DNA of 64,000 nucleotides from Salminus brasiliensis (GCF_030463535.1 NC_132894.1:32197625-32261624); one strand, 5' to 3'; shown: positions 1 through 11,953, numbered from the stretch's first letter. A program made the numbers and translations. Notes: generated from the letters alone by a model not told the origin.

Positions 1-1250
1 CTGGAGTACAAGAGGAGGAACCTGGAGTGCAAGAAGAAGAACCTGGAGTACAAAAAGAAGAACCTGAAGTACAGGGAGAAGATCCTGAAGTACAAGAAGA
101 AGATCCTGGAGTACAAGAGGAGGAACCTGGAGTACAAGAAGAGGAACCTGGAGTACAAGAGGAAGGTCCTGAAGTACAAGAAGAAGATCCTGGAGTACAA
201 GAAGAAGAACCTGGAGTACAAGAAAAAGAACCTGGAGTACAAGAAGAAGACCCTGGAGTACAAGAAGAAGATCCTGGAGTACAAGAAGAAGACCCTGGAG
301 TACAAGAGGAGGAACCTGGAGTACAAGAAGAAGATCCTGAAGTACAAGAAGAAGAACCTGGAGTACAAGAGGAAGATCCTGGAGTACAAGAAGAAGATCC
401 TGGAGTACAAGAAGAAGATCCTGGAGTAAAAGAGGAAGATCCTGGAGTACAAGAAGAAGGTCCTGAAGTACAAGAAGAAGATCCTGGAGTACAAGAAGAA
501 AAACCTGGAGTACAAGAAGAAGATCCTGGAGTACAAGAAGAAGACCCTGGAGTACAAGAGGAGGAACCTGGAGTACAAGAAGAAGATCCTGAAGTACAAG
601 AAGAAGAACCTGGAGTACAAGAGGAAGATCCTGGAGTACAAGAAGAAGATCCTGGAGTACAAGAAGAGAAACCTGGAGTACAGGGAGAAGAACCTGGAGA
701 ACAAGAGGAAGATCCTGGAGTACAAGAAGAAGATCCTGGAGTACAAGAGGAAGATCCTGGAGTACAAGAAGAAGGTCCTAAAGTACAAGAAGAAGATCCT
801 GGAGTACAAGAAGAAGAACCTGGAGTACAAGAAGAAGATCCTGGAGTACAAGAAGAAGACCCTGGAGTACAAGAGGAGGAACCTGGAGTACAAGAAGAAG
901 ATCCTGGAGTACAAGAAGAAGAACCTGGAGTACAAGAGGAAGATCCTGGAGTACAAGAAGAAGATCCTGGAGTACAAGAAGAAGAACCTGGAGTACAAGA
1001 AGAAGAACCTGGAGTACAAGAGGAAGATCCTGGAGTACAAGAAGAAGATCCTGGAGTACAAGAGGAGAAACCTGGAGTACAGGGAGAAGAACCTGGAGAA
1101 CAAGAAGAAGAACCTGGAGTACAAGAGGAAGAACCTGGAGTACAAGAAGAAGATCCTGAAGAACAAAAAGAAGAACCTGGAGTACAAGAGGAAGATCCTG
1201 TAGTACAGGGAGAAGAACCTAGAGAACAGGGGGAAGAAACTAATGTACAA
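1..1250. repeat. 21-bp minisatellite
   Basis: A 21-bp unit (consensus GTACAAGAAGAAGATCCTGG plus A) repeats head to tail from the window edge, nearly all without indels. Longer blocks recur: the run of units at about 150-400 closely resembles those at about 450-640 and 770-1000. This suggests higher-order duplication by unequal crossing over. Confidence 0.9.
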
Positions 1251-1259
1251 GATGAATAG
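1..1259 (+). CDS. Glu/Pro/Val/Gln heptad-repeat protein, 3' part (hypothetical)
   Basis: I do not recognise this gene. An open frame runs in from the left edge and stops with TGA... more exactly TAG at 1257-1259 after a degenerate tail. It encodes more than 50 copies of a seven-residue unit of the type VQEEDPG, built on a 21-bp DNA repeat. There are no hydrophobic segments and the product would be very acidic. The array is also open in the other two forward frames over most of its length, so openness alone proves little. However, many unit-to-unit differences fall on third codon positions of the VQEEDPG frame (GAA/GAG, GAT/GAC), which favours this frame. An AATAAA lies about 70 bases after the stop. 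It may be the last exon of a repeat protein or only a minisatellite. Confidence 0.4.
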   Translation, partial: GVQEEEPGVQEEEPGVQKEEPEVQGEDPEVQEEDPGVQEEEPGVQEEEPGVQEEGPEVQEEDPGVQEEEPGVQEKEPGVQEEDPGVQEEDPGVQEEDPGVQEEEPGVQEEDPEVQEEEPGVQEEDPGVQEEDPGVQEEDPGVKEEDPGVQEEGPEVQEEDPGVQEEKPGVQEEDPGVQEEDPGVQEEEPGVQEEDPEVQEEEPGVQEEDPGVQEEDPGVQEEKPGVQGEEPGEQEEDPGVQEEDPGVQEEDPGVQEEGPKVQEEDPGVQEEEPGVQEEDPGVQEEDPGVQEEEPGVQEEDPGVQEEEPGVQEEDPGVQEEDPGVQEEEPGVQEEEPGVQEEDPGVQEEDPGVQEEKPGVQGEEPGEQEEEPGVQEEEPGVQEEDPEEQKEEPGVQEEDPVVQGEEPREQGEETNVQDE

Positions 1260-2516
1260 ACCAACACACACAACACAGGCATTGTTAATGGCATAATAAT
1301 CAGAGACGGAAAATACAGGTCCAGAAAATAAAAGCTCTGCCTCAGGAATTTGTTCCAATTGCTTGGGCAGCTGAGCTGCAAAAAATCCTGGGATGTTTTT
1401 TTTTTCCAGAACTGAATTTTCTTTATCTCTAATAATAATCAGGATGCACTGAAATGGAATTTGTGGGCTGATATTGGATATCTGATATGTTTCATGTACA
1501 GATCTGCTGATGCACTTGGATCAACATTACAGAGAAATATAGTGATTATTTCTGCAGGGCTCTGAATGCAGTACAATGAATAAAAGACTGTTACTTTAGG
1601 CCGCAGAAGTCCAGCATCATCTAAACACCCTGCTCTCCTGGAGCTCTATACATGAGTCATCAAATGTCAGTTGGAAGTAATATCAGTCAAATAAACATCC
1701 AATTTTTTTCAAACAATCCTTTTTTTTTCTGACCAGTCTGTCGTGGTGAACTATATGAAGGTCTTGCATTCTTCTGCATCAGGCTATTCTGCTTTTTTAC
1801 TGCCTTTTTACTGGTTTTAAAGTGTTTTAAGAAAATGGTCAAATTGTTCCAAGAAAAAATGTATTGAATTTAAGTGGAAGGAAGGTTTTGAGTCGTGCTT
1901 TTTCATTGTTATATTTTTCCTGTAATAAAAGATTATGGTTTCCAATGTTTGTTTTTGTATGGGAGCGACTAAGGGAGTGAGGGAGGTAGGGAGTGACTTG
2001 AAGAGTGAAGGAGGTGGGAAGGGTCTAAAGGAGTGAAGGAGTGAATGAGGGAGGTGGTTAGTAAGGGAGTGACTGAAAGGATGGGAATAACTGGAGGAGC
2101 GAGGAGGGTATGGAGATACTGTGGTGGGAGTGGGGGGTGGGAGTGACTGTGGGAGTAAAGGAGGGAGTCTGGCAGGTTGGGAGTAACTGAGGGGAGTTTG
2201 AATCTAAAATGAAGCAAATCAAGCTAATCATTCAGAATGAGTCCCTTTGTGTCTTTTATTAGCCTTCATTTACGTACTGAAACGGAAAGTTCCCCCAGCA
2301 CTTACAGGAAACTCCCCAGAAGAACCTTTCGGTTTACCAAACAGATTCATTTGATTCGCCTGTTTCAGTGAATCGGTTCAAGATTCATTTTATAAAGCGG
2401 TTAGACGTACAGTATCTCCATCATCTCCTCCACTTACAGACAATATAAGAACAGATAATACTGGTGTCTGAGTTCAAATATTTCATAAAACTTTCTGATG
2501 ATGTTATATAGCTATA
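1260..2516. other. Intergenic region before syngr2, first part
   Basis: I see no gene. AATAAA-type signals lie near 1327 and 1577. The stretch 1341-1395 resembles an arm of the palindrome at 34480-34580 (shared words TTTGTTCCAA and TGGGCAGCT), so it is probably a copy of the same repeat. A purine-rich run of GGGAGTGA-like words occupies 1965-2200. Confidence 0.5.
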
Positions 2517-2920
2517 TAAAAAATGATATTAAAATGTGATTATTAAATGTAAAAAATATTCCTTTTTAATTATATAATTTTAAAAATGATATTAAAATGT
2601 GATTATTAAATGTAAAAAATATTCCTTTTTAATTATATAATTTTAAAAATGATATTAAAATGTGATTATTAAATGTAAAAATATTCCTTTTTAATTATAT
2701 AATTTTAAAAACGATATTAAAATGTGATTATTAAATGTAAAAATATTCCTTTTTAATTATATAATTTTAAAAATGATATTAAAATGTGATTATTAAATGT
2801 AAAAATATTCCTTTTTAATTATATAATTTTAAAAATGATATTAAAATGTGATTATTAAATGTAAAAAATATTCCTTTTTAATTATATCATTTTAAAAACG
2901 ATGTTAAAATATGATTATTG
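2517..2920. repeat. 62-64 bp AT-rich tandem repeat, six copies
   Basis: Units start near 2522, 2584, 2648, 2710, 2772, 2834 and 2897, each opening with AATGATATTAAAATGTGATT or a close variant. Copies differ by single bases and by one or two A residues. The array ends about 200 bp upstream of the syngr2 start codon. Confidence 0.93.
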
Positions 2921-3121
2921 TAATTATTCGTTTTTTTTATCTTGCATTGCTCGATTCGACTCGGTGGTGAATCGGTTCGCACGCTTTGTTCAAAAGAGCC
3001 GGTTCATAAGAACGACTCGCTCACGAACGAAACAAAACCACCCTGCGCCGTTTTCTCTGTCAGGAGCTTCAGCTGTGTGGACCCGGGGAAGAAGTCCTGC
3101 GACTTGGCCGTGTGAGTGAAG

Positions 3122-5525
3122 ATGGAGTCCGCTGAGACCAGCGTGTACGGCGCCTCTTTGGCCGGCGGCAGCTTCGACTTCATGAAGCTGGTCAAGCAGC
3201 CGCAGACGGTGCTCCGAGTACTTAGTTGGGTAAGTGACGACGGCTGACATTTTATCAAGTGACGAAGCGCTGGAGAACGACACCGTTGACCTTTTTAGGG
3301 GCTTTGACTACTTTTAAAAACTTTGGCCAGAGCTCTTCAGGCTGGTTGTGTTTCTTCCGCAGTTTGTTGTTGTTTTGGTGAAGTTATGCTCCCGGAAAGC
3401 CTGCAGCCAGGGCAGCTAGCTAGCCAACCTAGATAGGCCGAAAAGACGTCATATAAAGGAGGTCCCTCATGTCTGTAGTGTGTGATCTCAGTTTAAATAG
3501 GGAAGATCATTTTTATGCTGGTTAAATGGTTTTATGCCCTCAGTTGTGCAAAGGAACCAACAACAACAACAACACTGGAAAGGGGAGAAGCCGTGTGGGC
3601 TCTGTAGGACACGCAACACGTCATCCAGAGTCACGTGGAGCAGTCCTGAGGGGTCCAGCATATGACCATCCCTGTCCTGTAAACACTGTGTACAGTCAGA
3701 CGACTCCTGAAGAGGAACAGCGACCAAGAAGTGATATTAAAAAGAGGATGTGACCTTATATCTGGTTTTATTTAATCTGGCCTTGTTGCACCTTTTGGTT
3801 TGGGGCAGAACATGTGCACAGGCCAGTTGTTCGGCTGCTGCCCCCAAAATCCTGTTGCTGACTGACGTGCAAAGAATGTGTTCCTCTTTTAGAGGGATTT
3901 TCCACAAAACCCTGTGATTAAGATTGGAAAGTCCTTAAAAACCTGGACATGTGGTGAAATTATGCTTTCATAGACTTTCGCCTGCTGACATTCAGGGGAA
4001 TCAGGGTCAAGGCCCTCGTGATCTTGCTTCCACCGAGGTTTTCCCACCTGTTGACTTGGTTTCTAGTCCCTTATGAGCTTATGAGCTTGAACACACCACC
4101 AACATGCATCTTCACGTTCATGCATCTTCCGAGGCTCTCTCAGGTAATGGATTCGGGCAGTCAGGTGAATAGCGTGAGCTGCTGCACTAATGCAATAGTG
4201 TGTAAATACTTGGGGCAAGGACAGAGTGTCCCCTCTGCCACCCCTTCTCCTGTCCAGCCAGGTGGTGAAAATATAAACACAGCAGCTGGGAGGTAACATG
4301 AGATGATCTGTGGTCACTGCTAAAAGCCCCCCCCCCCTGCTCACCAACCGTACTCACTACAGTGTGACTGTGGGTGCTGGACCGGTGTTGTGGTTCCTCT
4401 TGCTGCGGCTGGTTGCTGATCAATGGAAAACGATCTTGGGAGGAAACAAAACATGCCGCTCGCTTCATTGGTCTCCCGCGCTGCCTGTCCCATCTGCCTA
4501 GTGACGTCTCCCTCCTGTGTGCTTTCATTTCTCTTTGCATTTGTTTGTCTAATTATCGTGGTTGCCTTGCAGCTGTTGGCTCTCAGGCTTGGCTTGGAAA
4601 TGAAGAACACTGCTGAACATGTACAGTATTGTACAATGGCTTTGTGTTTGGTTCTGCAGCCTCTTCTCCAGATAACATTAGGGCTGTACAGTATACACAG
4701 ATACTGACTGTGTGGAATGGATGATCTTGATGAACTGAATCTACACATTGTATTAGGCAGCAAGTGAACAGCGAAAGAATCTGAGACAGGATTATGGCTA
4801 AATATCATCAAGCAGTGACCCAAGTCAGTACCTACCAAAAGTGCACCAAGCAAGGTCAACCAGCGAACCGGTGACGGGTTCATGGGCGCCCAAGGCTCAT
4901 TGATTCAGTCCATGGAGGCCCCACCTAATGTCTTGATGCTAGATACCACAGGTCACCTTCAGAGGACTTGTGGAGTCCATGCCTCGAGCGAGACAGTGGG
5001 CCTTCACGATATTAGGCAGGGGGTGTTAATTGGACAGCTGGCTGGTGTATCATTCTTCAGTGATTATCTCAACGCCAGCCTTCACAATACTGACTTCACA
5101 GCCGTCTGCAATATGCAAATACGACTCTACCCAATCACTGAATGTTGTACTGGGTAATCACAGACGTTCTGTGGGTTTTTTAGACAGATAGAGGCATTCA
5201 ACAAGAACCAACAAACACATCATTTGGGCCAAAAATAAAGCAGGTCAATGAAGTGGTTTAATCACTGAGATGTAAACAAGGTCGCTCAGAGTGGGGTTTG
5301 GTGTGAAATGGTTTATTTTATATAACGTGCCGCCTCTTTACAGTGATGATGCAGTGATCTCGGCAAGATAGTGACACATAAAAGGATATTAAATATAGGC
5401 CTTGTTTTCTTTGGCTGCTATTTTGCCTTACGGCAGCCTCTGTTTATTATCCTATAATCCAGTCTGACTCTCCTCCCTGACCAATCAGCTCCCAGCTCCT
5501 TTATAACACTGCAGTCTGATCACTT

Positions 5526-5596
<71 letters not shown>

Positions 5597-8419
5597 TGGT
5601 TCACACTCTGGACTGGTATCTGTGGTTGTTGGTCTACTGGTGTGTAATAACTGGTTTATAGTGGGTGAATGTGCTGTGTGTGATTTGGGTTTCTGTAGCT
5701 AGTGTGTGTTAGCATTAGCGTTAGCCTCCACTCCATTCTGAAGGGGTTCTTCAGTGCTGGTTTATAAACAGAGATATTATGGTCTGTTTTCATGGTCCAC
5801 TGTAAAATAGAAAGTTAATAAAGGAGTTGAGAGTCTGAGAACGTCCGCACTGCTGCAGTCATCTGGGTGGTACTGTCTATAAATGGTGCAAGAAGGACAC
5901 CAGAAGGACACCAGAAGGACACCAAAGACTCAGAACTGGATTTGGATTAAAATAGCAGAGACCAAATACATTAAAATATCCCTGCATGGGCCCTGAACAT
6001 CCCTATTTTACTTAACAGTTTTTAAAAGTGTAGTTATGCTGAAATTTTCTAACAGTAGTAGTAGTAGCAGTAGTAGTCCGCTTTAACGTAATCACATGAA
6101 GGGTTTGCTAATGCGTTTTTAATCTTGGAAGATAGATTGCAGTCCTGATACGTAGCAGTTTAATCGTAATATTTATTATCTCTCTAAACTCATTTCAGAA
6201 ATTATAATCGAATCAAGGTCTTTTTTTATTTTATTTAATTTGTTTTATTGCAAAAACCTCAAATTTAGTACCTTAGTACTGTTCCGCCCAAACAGACTTT
6301 AACCTGTTAGATTTTAACTAACCCTGTGGGCAGGGAATAGAGTTATGGTTTATGAATGGGGGGTTTGTTTTTGGAGGGGTTGCTCAGGCAGTGCTATTTT
6401 GGACTTGTTTATGGACAAAACAAGCTCATGGGTGTTCTGTTGTGTAGACTGCATTCCTACCAAGAACAATGAAGCCTACCGTCACTTCTGAACGCGTTGA
6501 CCTGGGATAATCTGTGTTGTTTTTAAAGTAGAATTTGACCAACATTTCCAAATGTCTGTACAGTTAAAATATTCAGATTGGTTTAATGTAAAATGGTGCA
6601 TTGTGTCAAAACGTACCAACTCAGATAGTGATAAACCCAGAAGTCGTGTTGTTTACAGTGCAAATATGGCCATGTTGTTTGTCACTGGTTTTGGATAACC
6701 AGTCTAAAATAGTCGTAAATCCAGAAAAATACGCTTTGCCCTCCACCCTTGCATGTACTTTGGTCATGAGTTTATCTCAAACCTACCCTAAAACAGTGTC
6801 TTATTTTCATAGCTTGTCTCCAGTGATTTGATATGAAGCCTGTTTTAACTTCTCACTTCCCTCTTCCCTCTTTCGAACCCCCTGCCTGTCCATTCTAGGT
6901 GTTTTCCATTGTGGTTTTCGCCACCATTACAGCGGAAGGGTATGTGAATCCCCGAGATCAGCCTAATGTGGTGTGTGTGTTCAACAAAAACGATGGAGCA
7001 TGCCACTATGGAGTGGGCATCGGGATCATCGGCTTCCTCGCCTGCGTGGGCTTCCTTATGACCGACGTTTATCTCCCCATGATGAGTAACGCCCAAGAAA
7101 GGAAGCGCGTAGTGACGGCCGACCTGGTGTTCTCAGGTACGTGTAAATAGCATTGGAATATGGCTAGAGTAGGCTAAGTTGTAAGTAAAGACTCAGTGGG
7201 GTGTAGAGTATGTAGTGCCTCACAAAAGAGTCTACTGTTGCAGTAACTGAATTGGGTCTCATGATTCTGAGGAAATCAGAGAAACCATTTGAAACCATTA
7301 GTTTGCCAGTTTCAGCTTCCTCCAGAAACTGACAATAGTGCTGAATGTTCAAGAGCAGGGATTAAAGATGGTCATTGTGTGGACATTTGGTCATCAGATA
7401 AAATACCAGCTTTATTGGTACATACATTGAAATCCACAGAGAACCCAAATCTGAGCAACGTAGAATTAGGAAAATGAATCAGATAAGTGTTTGATGGGGC
7501 TTTGTATTGGCAAGAACCTGGCAATGCGATATGATGTGAATCTCGATACAGGGGCTAAGATTCAATATATTGCAATACTGTAAGCAAGGTGATATATTGC
7601 ACACTCTTTAAATCCAATTTTAGGAAAACTGCCATGGTATGAAAAAAAAAATGCAATACGTGAATCTGAGTCAAAGAAAAGTTGACTTTTCATGTATTCA
7701 GAACAGTGGGATCTGAATACAACACTAATGGTCTGGGCTTCAAACACATACATTGATTGATTTTCTTACAGCGCTGATTGTTAGTCTTATTTCTTTTATT
7801 AAGGCAAAAAGGTATATTTAATATGTCATTCAAAGCAACACTTTGTATTTTTATATAAATGTATATATTGTATCTAATCCCCCGTTTTCTCTCCAATTTG
7901 ACCACCAATTACCCAACCTGTACGTACTCTCTAGTGAGGGTCAAGCCGCTCATTTTCTTCCGCTGATGCAACATCACGGGCATTCGGCTTTGATGCCCAT
8001 CTCGCAAACACCAGCGACGGCCCATTGTGCTCCCCCCCCCCCCCTTTTTACCCTTAAAATACCAGCATCAAAATCATTGTGAAGCTCCACTGACCTGTAC
8101 TAAAAGAATAGCGTCTCTATCGTTGCCACACTTGGTTCATCCTGCTGCTACCTTCACCTATGTAACTCTGGTGACTCTGGGCAGGACAGCTCTCCTGAGA
8201 ACTGTGGAACACTGCATAACCTGAGTCATATTTGTGTAAAATCCTGTAGTATTCCTCTACAGTCTCGGTCCACATGCTTCTGTCACTATTAATGATGGTT
8301 CTGGATCCCAAAGCTTGTCCAGAAATGCATGTGCTAAGCATGTCCTCTGCACTCTCTGACTATAATCTCTCAAAGGTACAGGAACAAGATGAATATGTTC
8401 ATGATAATAAAGAATAAAA

Positions 8420-8454
<35 letters not shown>

Positions 8455-11211
8455 GAACAGCGGCCTGGACGTTCCTGTGGTTTGTGTGCTTTTGCCTCTT
8501 GGCTAATCAGTGGGCAAACACAACTGACACTGTGGGCATTGTTACTGATGCTGTACACGCCATCATTGCCTTCTCCTTCTTCTCCATCGCCACATGGGTA
8601 AGTGTCCTTTGCTTTTCAGTAGGGCCAGAAGATCGGTCACACACACTACCTCAGCAGTTTATAGTAGGTGTTTCTTTTTTCTTTTCTTTTTTTTGGGAGA
8701 GGTCACTCACACAGTGCTATCCAGGACTTTGTTTATGGACAAAACACAAGGTCATAGGTGTTCTGTTGTGTAGACTGACTTCCTACCACCGTTACTTCTG
8801 GTCACTTTGACTTGAGATAATCTGTTTATTCTATAAGTAGAATTTCAGCCAGTTACCAAAATATGTAATTCAATGACTGAGATGCGCAAAATCAGACTTT
8901 CTTTTTTCACAGTGCACATTTATATATTTTGAGATTGTGGTAATGCAAAATGGTAAATCAATGATTTTATTTATTCATTTAATACTGTACGCCATACCAT
9001 GGCCATTACCCTACCTCCACCATGCTTGACTAGTGAGCTCAGTTTTTTGCTCTTGCACTTTTGTCGCTCATCTCTGTATTTCTAAGCAAGTCTGGCCTCA
9101 ATCTGATTCTTACTGCTGAAGAGTGGTTTGGCCTTCTTCAGGAGGTGCTTTGTAATACTGCCTGACTGCTGTTTTTGGTGTGTTCTTCATAGCTTTAGCA
9201 ACATTTGTCATCCGCTGCGGTTGTTGGTGTTTGTCATTGGCTGACCTGTTTAGTGGCTGGTTGTTTTCTTTCTGAATGATCTTCCCTCTTTCATGATCCC
9301 TCTTTTCTCAGCTTCAGAATAGCTTGCTTCTCTCCTGTAGACAACTCTCTGGTTTTCATCTTGGTTTATCATTTTTAAAAACAAATGCAGTCTTCACAGT
9401 GAAACCCAGGGCTGACACCAAGTGTATATATGGAGAGCGATGCAATATTTAAACAGTCCGTCTAACAGGGCACACCTGAAAAACAGGAGACACCTGTCTA
9501 TCACAATTTCCAATACTGGTTCCAGAAAATATGGGTTTAAATAAAAGGTGCCGGGTTCTAAGTTCAGTAACAAATCTGAAATTCTGATCTTCAGCGCTTC
9601 ATCTCAAACCCAGATGATAGAAGAGATAAACTTTGCAAATCCTGCAGCTATCCTTTTCAGCTAATGTTTAACCGACAGTTACTTTAGCGATAAGCTCCAT
9701 GTAGCAATAAATCTCGACACATGGACAGATTTTTGTCCCACAAACCACCACTATACACGACCAGCCATAACATTAGCACCAGTGACAGGTGAAGTGAAAC
9801 ATGTTGATTATCTTCATCTAAAGTGGCATCAAGGGGTGGATATACTAGGCAGCTGTAAACAGTCAGTTCATGATGGCGATGTGTTTTAGGCAGGTAAAAT
9901 GGCCAAACATAAGGATCTCGGCCACCTAAGGCCCATTGATGCTCATGAGGGTCCCACCTCGCAGCTTACATGACTTACAAGGTCTGCTGCTAACGGCTTT
10001 GTGTCCGATAACACAGGACACCTTTAGAGGTCTGCCTCTCTTCTGTCTGAGCTACTACACTTCACTTGACCTACACTTTGACTTATTGCAAAGTAGCTCC
10101 TAACGTTCACCTTTCTGTTGTTGGCTGCCATCCTGACTGAGCATATCACCAGATTAGGCTGATTGCTAAACACACACACAAACTTTTAGGATTGCCACCA
10201 GTTTTGTGTAACAGTGTATGGAATCGTTTCTCATTTAATAATAAAATGTCCTGTCCCTCACTGTCGGGTGGTGTCCCTCTCACTCAGCATATGTGCACAT
10301 CTAGTTGGCAGAGCTTTGGCGCTTCTTACAATCACAGCCTTTTACATGGCAACGGCAAAACCTTGTCTTGTTAGCAATGTGGGTTTGGGAGAGGGGCTTG
10401 TAGGAGAGAATGAGATCTGTTAACTGCTTGTGAACCAAATATGTTGACTAGGCCGCTGCAAAATTATTTCTAGGAACAATTTAGTATTCTCTGAATATTG
10501 GTAGGGACATGTCCTTACCCAGTTTTACACTCTTGGGATGATCAGTGTATAACATTGCATAATGTTTGCCTAGGCTGAAATTTATTGCCTTGTTGTTTGG
10601 CATGGGATTCACATGGAGGTCATTGCGAAACTCTGCCAGCTGGTACTGATCAGATTACTGTATTAGTAATTCAAGTCTCGTATTTGGAAAGTTGTTTTTT
10701 TTTTTTTTTTAAGAACATTGCAGAACAAACTGCAGATAGCTTAATTAATAGCTAAAATTAATAGCTTAATTAGCTGCATATTAATAATGGCGGAAATCTC
10801 CACCATAGGCTGCACCCCCAATTACGTGCTAATTACTAATACTAACTAGTTGTTGAGTGTGAAGTATGTAGTGTAGACAACTTTGTCAAAGTTGAGTATA
10901 CCTAACATTTGAAGGAGAGCTGTTTAAGTAAATATGGCTTATTTCTTTGACAGGGTGCACTGACGTATTTGGCCCTGATGAGATTTCGCCAAGGCGTAGC
11001 GGAGGTCGCCCAGAACTACAGCGAATCCCCTCCGGAGCACACCTCACCGTACCCCACATCGTATGTTCCTCCCGATCATACCTCATCTTACCCCACGTCC
11101 GCATACCCCTCCTTTCCCCCCAGCCGTCCAGACATCTACCAGCAGCCTCCCTTCATATCCAAGCAGGAGCCAATGGGGGACAGTGACTACCAGCCTCCAG
11201 CCTCCTACTGA
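3122..11211 (+). CDS. syngr2: Synaptogyrin-2-like four-pass vesicle membrane protein
   Basis: Synaptogyrins are tetraspanning proteins of synaptic and other small vesicles; synaptogyrin-2 is the broadly expressed member. Coding exons are 3122-3229, 6899-7136, 8461-8597 and 10954-11211, all GT-AG with consistent phase, giving 246 residues. Hydrophobic segments fall near residues 30-49, 73-95, 118-133 and 148-170, matching the MARVEL-type fold, with Cys-bearing loops. The cytoplasmic tail is rich in Tyr, Pro and Ser. Its end, with YQQPPF and then DYQPPASY, resembles synaptogyrin-2 more than synaptogyrin-1 or -3. The start is the first ATG and is followed by the conserved AGGSFDF-like motif. tk1 lies next to it in opposite orientation, as at human 17q25.3, which supports the call. 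Confidence 0.93.
4750..5040 (+). mobile_element. Tc1/mariner relic, internally deleted
   Basis: The words match a common fish Tc1 transposon as I remember it: a stretch reading TACCTACCAAAAGTG, then CATGGGCGCCCAAGGCTCA, then CCATGGAGGCCCCACCTAA, CTTCAGAGGACTTGTGGAGT and ATATTAGGCAGG. The middle of the transposase region is missing and no open frame survives. Confidence 0.75.
5529..5594. repeat. (GT)n microsatellite
   Basis: About 33 uninterrupted GT dinucleotides lie in syngr2 intron 1. Confidence 0.97.
6355..6560 (+). repeat. Duplicated intronic segment, copy 1
   Basis: It shares long words with 8670-8880, for example TTTATGGACAAAACA, GGTGTTCTGTTGTGTAGACTG and GATAATCTGT. The two copies flank syngr2 exon 2 and part of exon 3 in direct orientation and are clearly diverged. 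They may be a dispersed repeat or a local duplication. Confidence 0.7.
7866..8062. mobile_element. SINE-like or other short interspersed repeat
   Basis: This intron 2 stretch has a CCCCCGTTTTCTCTCCAATTT head, an internal region with GATGCAACATCACGGGCATTC, and a C-run near 8032-8044. It has the length and composition of an ostariophysan short interspersed repeat. Family assignment is from memory only. Confidence 0.35.
8421..8452. repeat. (CT)n microsatellite beside syngr2 exon 3
   Basis: About 16 CT dinucleotides end 9 bases before the acceptor of exon 3 (exon begins 8461). They supply an unusually long polypyrimidine tract. Confidence 0.95.
8670..8880 (+). repeat. Duplicated intronic segment, copy 2
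   Basis: This is the diverged partner of 6355-6560, in the same orientation, in syngr2 intron 3. Confidence 0.7.
8960..9570 (-). mobile_element. Probable DNA transposon relic, unclassified
   Basis: The region contains TACCTCCACCATGCTTGAC, AAGAGTGGTTTGGCCTTCTT and neighbouring words. These look like reverse-strand Tc1/mariner transposase remnants in fish introns. No open frame remains and I cannot define the ends. Confidence 0.4.
9755..10055 (+). mobile_element. Tc1/mariner relic, internally deleted
   Basis: It begins with CCAGCCATAACATTAGCACC and GACAGGTGAAGTGAA, the usual left end of the fish Tc1 family also present at 4750-5040. It continues with GGCAGGTAAAATGGCCAAAC and ends with GGTCTGCTGCTAACGGCTTT and ACACAGGACACCTTTAGAGG. 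Only the two ends remain, so it is a non-autonomous deletion copy in syngr2 intron 3. Confidence 0.8.
10800..10905 (+). mobile_element. Fragment of the MITE family seen at 12170-12517
   Basis: It shares ATAGGCTGC, AATTACTAATACTAACTAGT and AAGTATGTAGT with the left half of the MITE at 12170-12517. The right end is absent. Confidence 0.65.
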
Positions 11212-11748
11212 CAGAATTGAAGAGAAAAGGGACAATTCAAGGGTCTGATCACATGACGCAGAGCAAGGGAGGAGCCTGATAGAGCAGCCAATGAGAGCTC
11301 CTGTGCGTTGACTGGCCCTGGCACTCCTTGATGTTGATTGGTTGGAATTATTCTTTGCATTTGTTTGGAGAAAGACAGCCTTTCTGATTGAAAACTGTTG
11401 AATGGTTTGTTTTCTGTCCTTTTTTTCTTTTCCAAGTTCTAGCCTAGAGATGATGAGCACCGATTGCACAAATGGTGTCTACATATAATATGAGTCATTG
11501 TGAAACTGCTGATGTAAGGGCAGATTGTTACTGCTCTTAGCTCACACTGTTCCGGTGTGTGTGTTGTTTTTTTTGTTGACCTTTATTTCAACAGTGTCCC
11601 ATTTTTACTGAGAATACACAGAACCCGTGTAGTTTGTGCCATGAGCCTGAACGTTACGGCCCATAGCTTTAAATGGCCTGCTTGCAGTTAAATTTGCCAA
11701 TGATAAACTGCCCAGCTGCAAAAAACAAAAAAGAGAAAAGAAAAGTGA

Positions 11749-11953
11749 AGGTGCTACAAAGGGTGCCATAGAAGAACCTTTTTTGAATGGGTTGCATAAA
11801 GAACCATTATTTAGGGATATATGTGAGAAGAACCTTTTAAGGGTTTAAAGAAGGCAATGTAAAAGGGTCCTTGCACTCTGCTTCTTCACCAGTGCTTTCT
11901 CTGAGGTATTGCTCAAAGAACCCTTTGTAGCACCTTTATTTTTGAGAGTGTCT
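11749..11953. mobile_element. MITE with inverted ends (AAGGTGCTACAAAGGGT family)
   Basis: The left end reads AAGGTGCTACAAAGGGT and the right end, on the opposite strand, reads AAAGGTGCTACAAAGGGTTC. The inside carries further AAGAACC-type words in both orientations, so the RNA could fold back. Relatives lie at about 25960-26180 and 34581-34720. Confidence 0.75.

Larger units (their letters stand above)
3230..6898 (+). other. syngr2 intron 1
   Basis: The intron is 3.7 kb with no convincing exon. It holds a Tc1-type relic (about 4750-5040), a (GT)n tract (5529-5594), GGACACCAGAA-type short repeats near 5888-5925, a short (AGT)n-like run near 6056-6076, and one copy of a duplicated segment (6355-6560). 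Confidence 0.7.

Noticed and set aside
3004-3283. Minus-strand frames opposite syngr2 exon 1
   Set aside because: They are antisense to a GC-rich coding exon and resemble no known protein.
4341-4883. 180-residue minus-strand frame in syngr2 intron 1
   Set aside because: It has no recognisable domain, mixed composition, overlaps a Tc1 relic, and has open frames on both strands of the same stretch.
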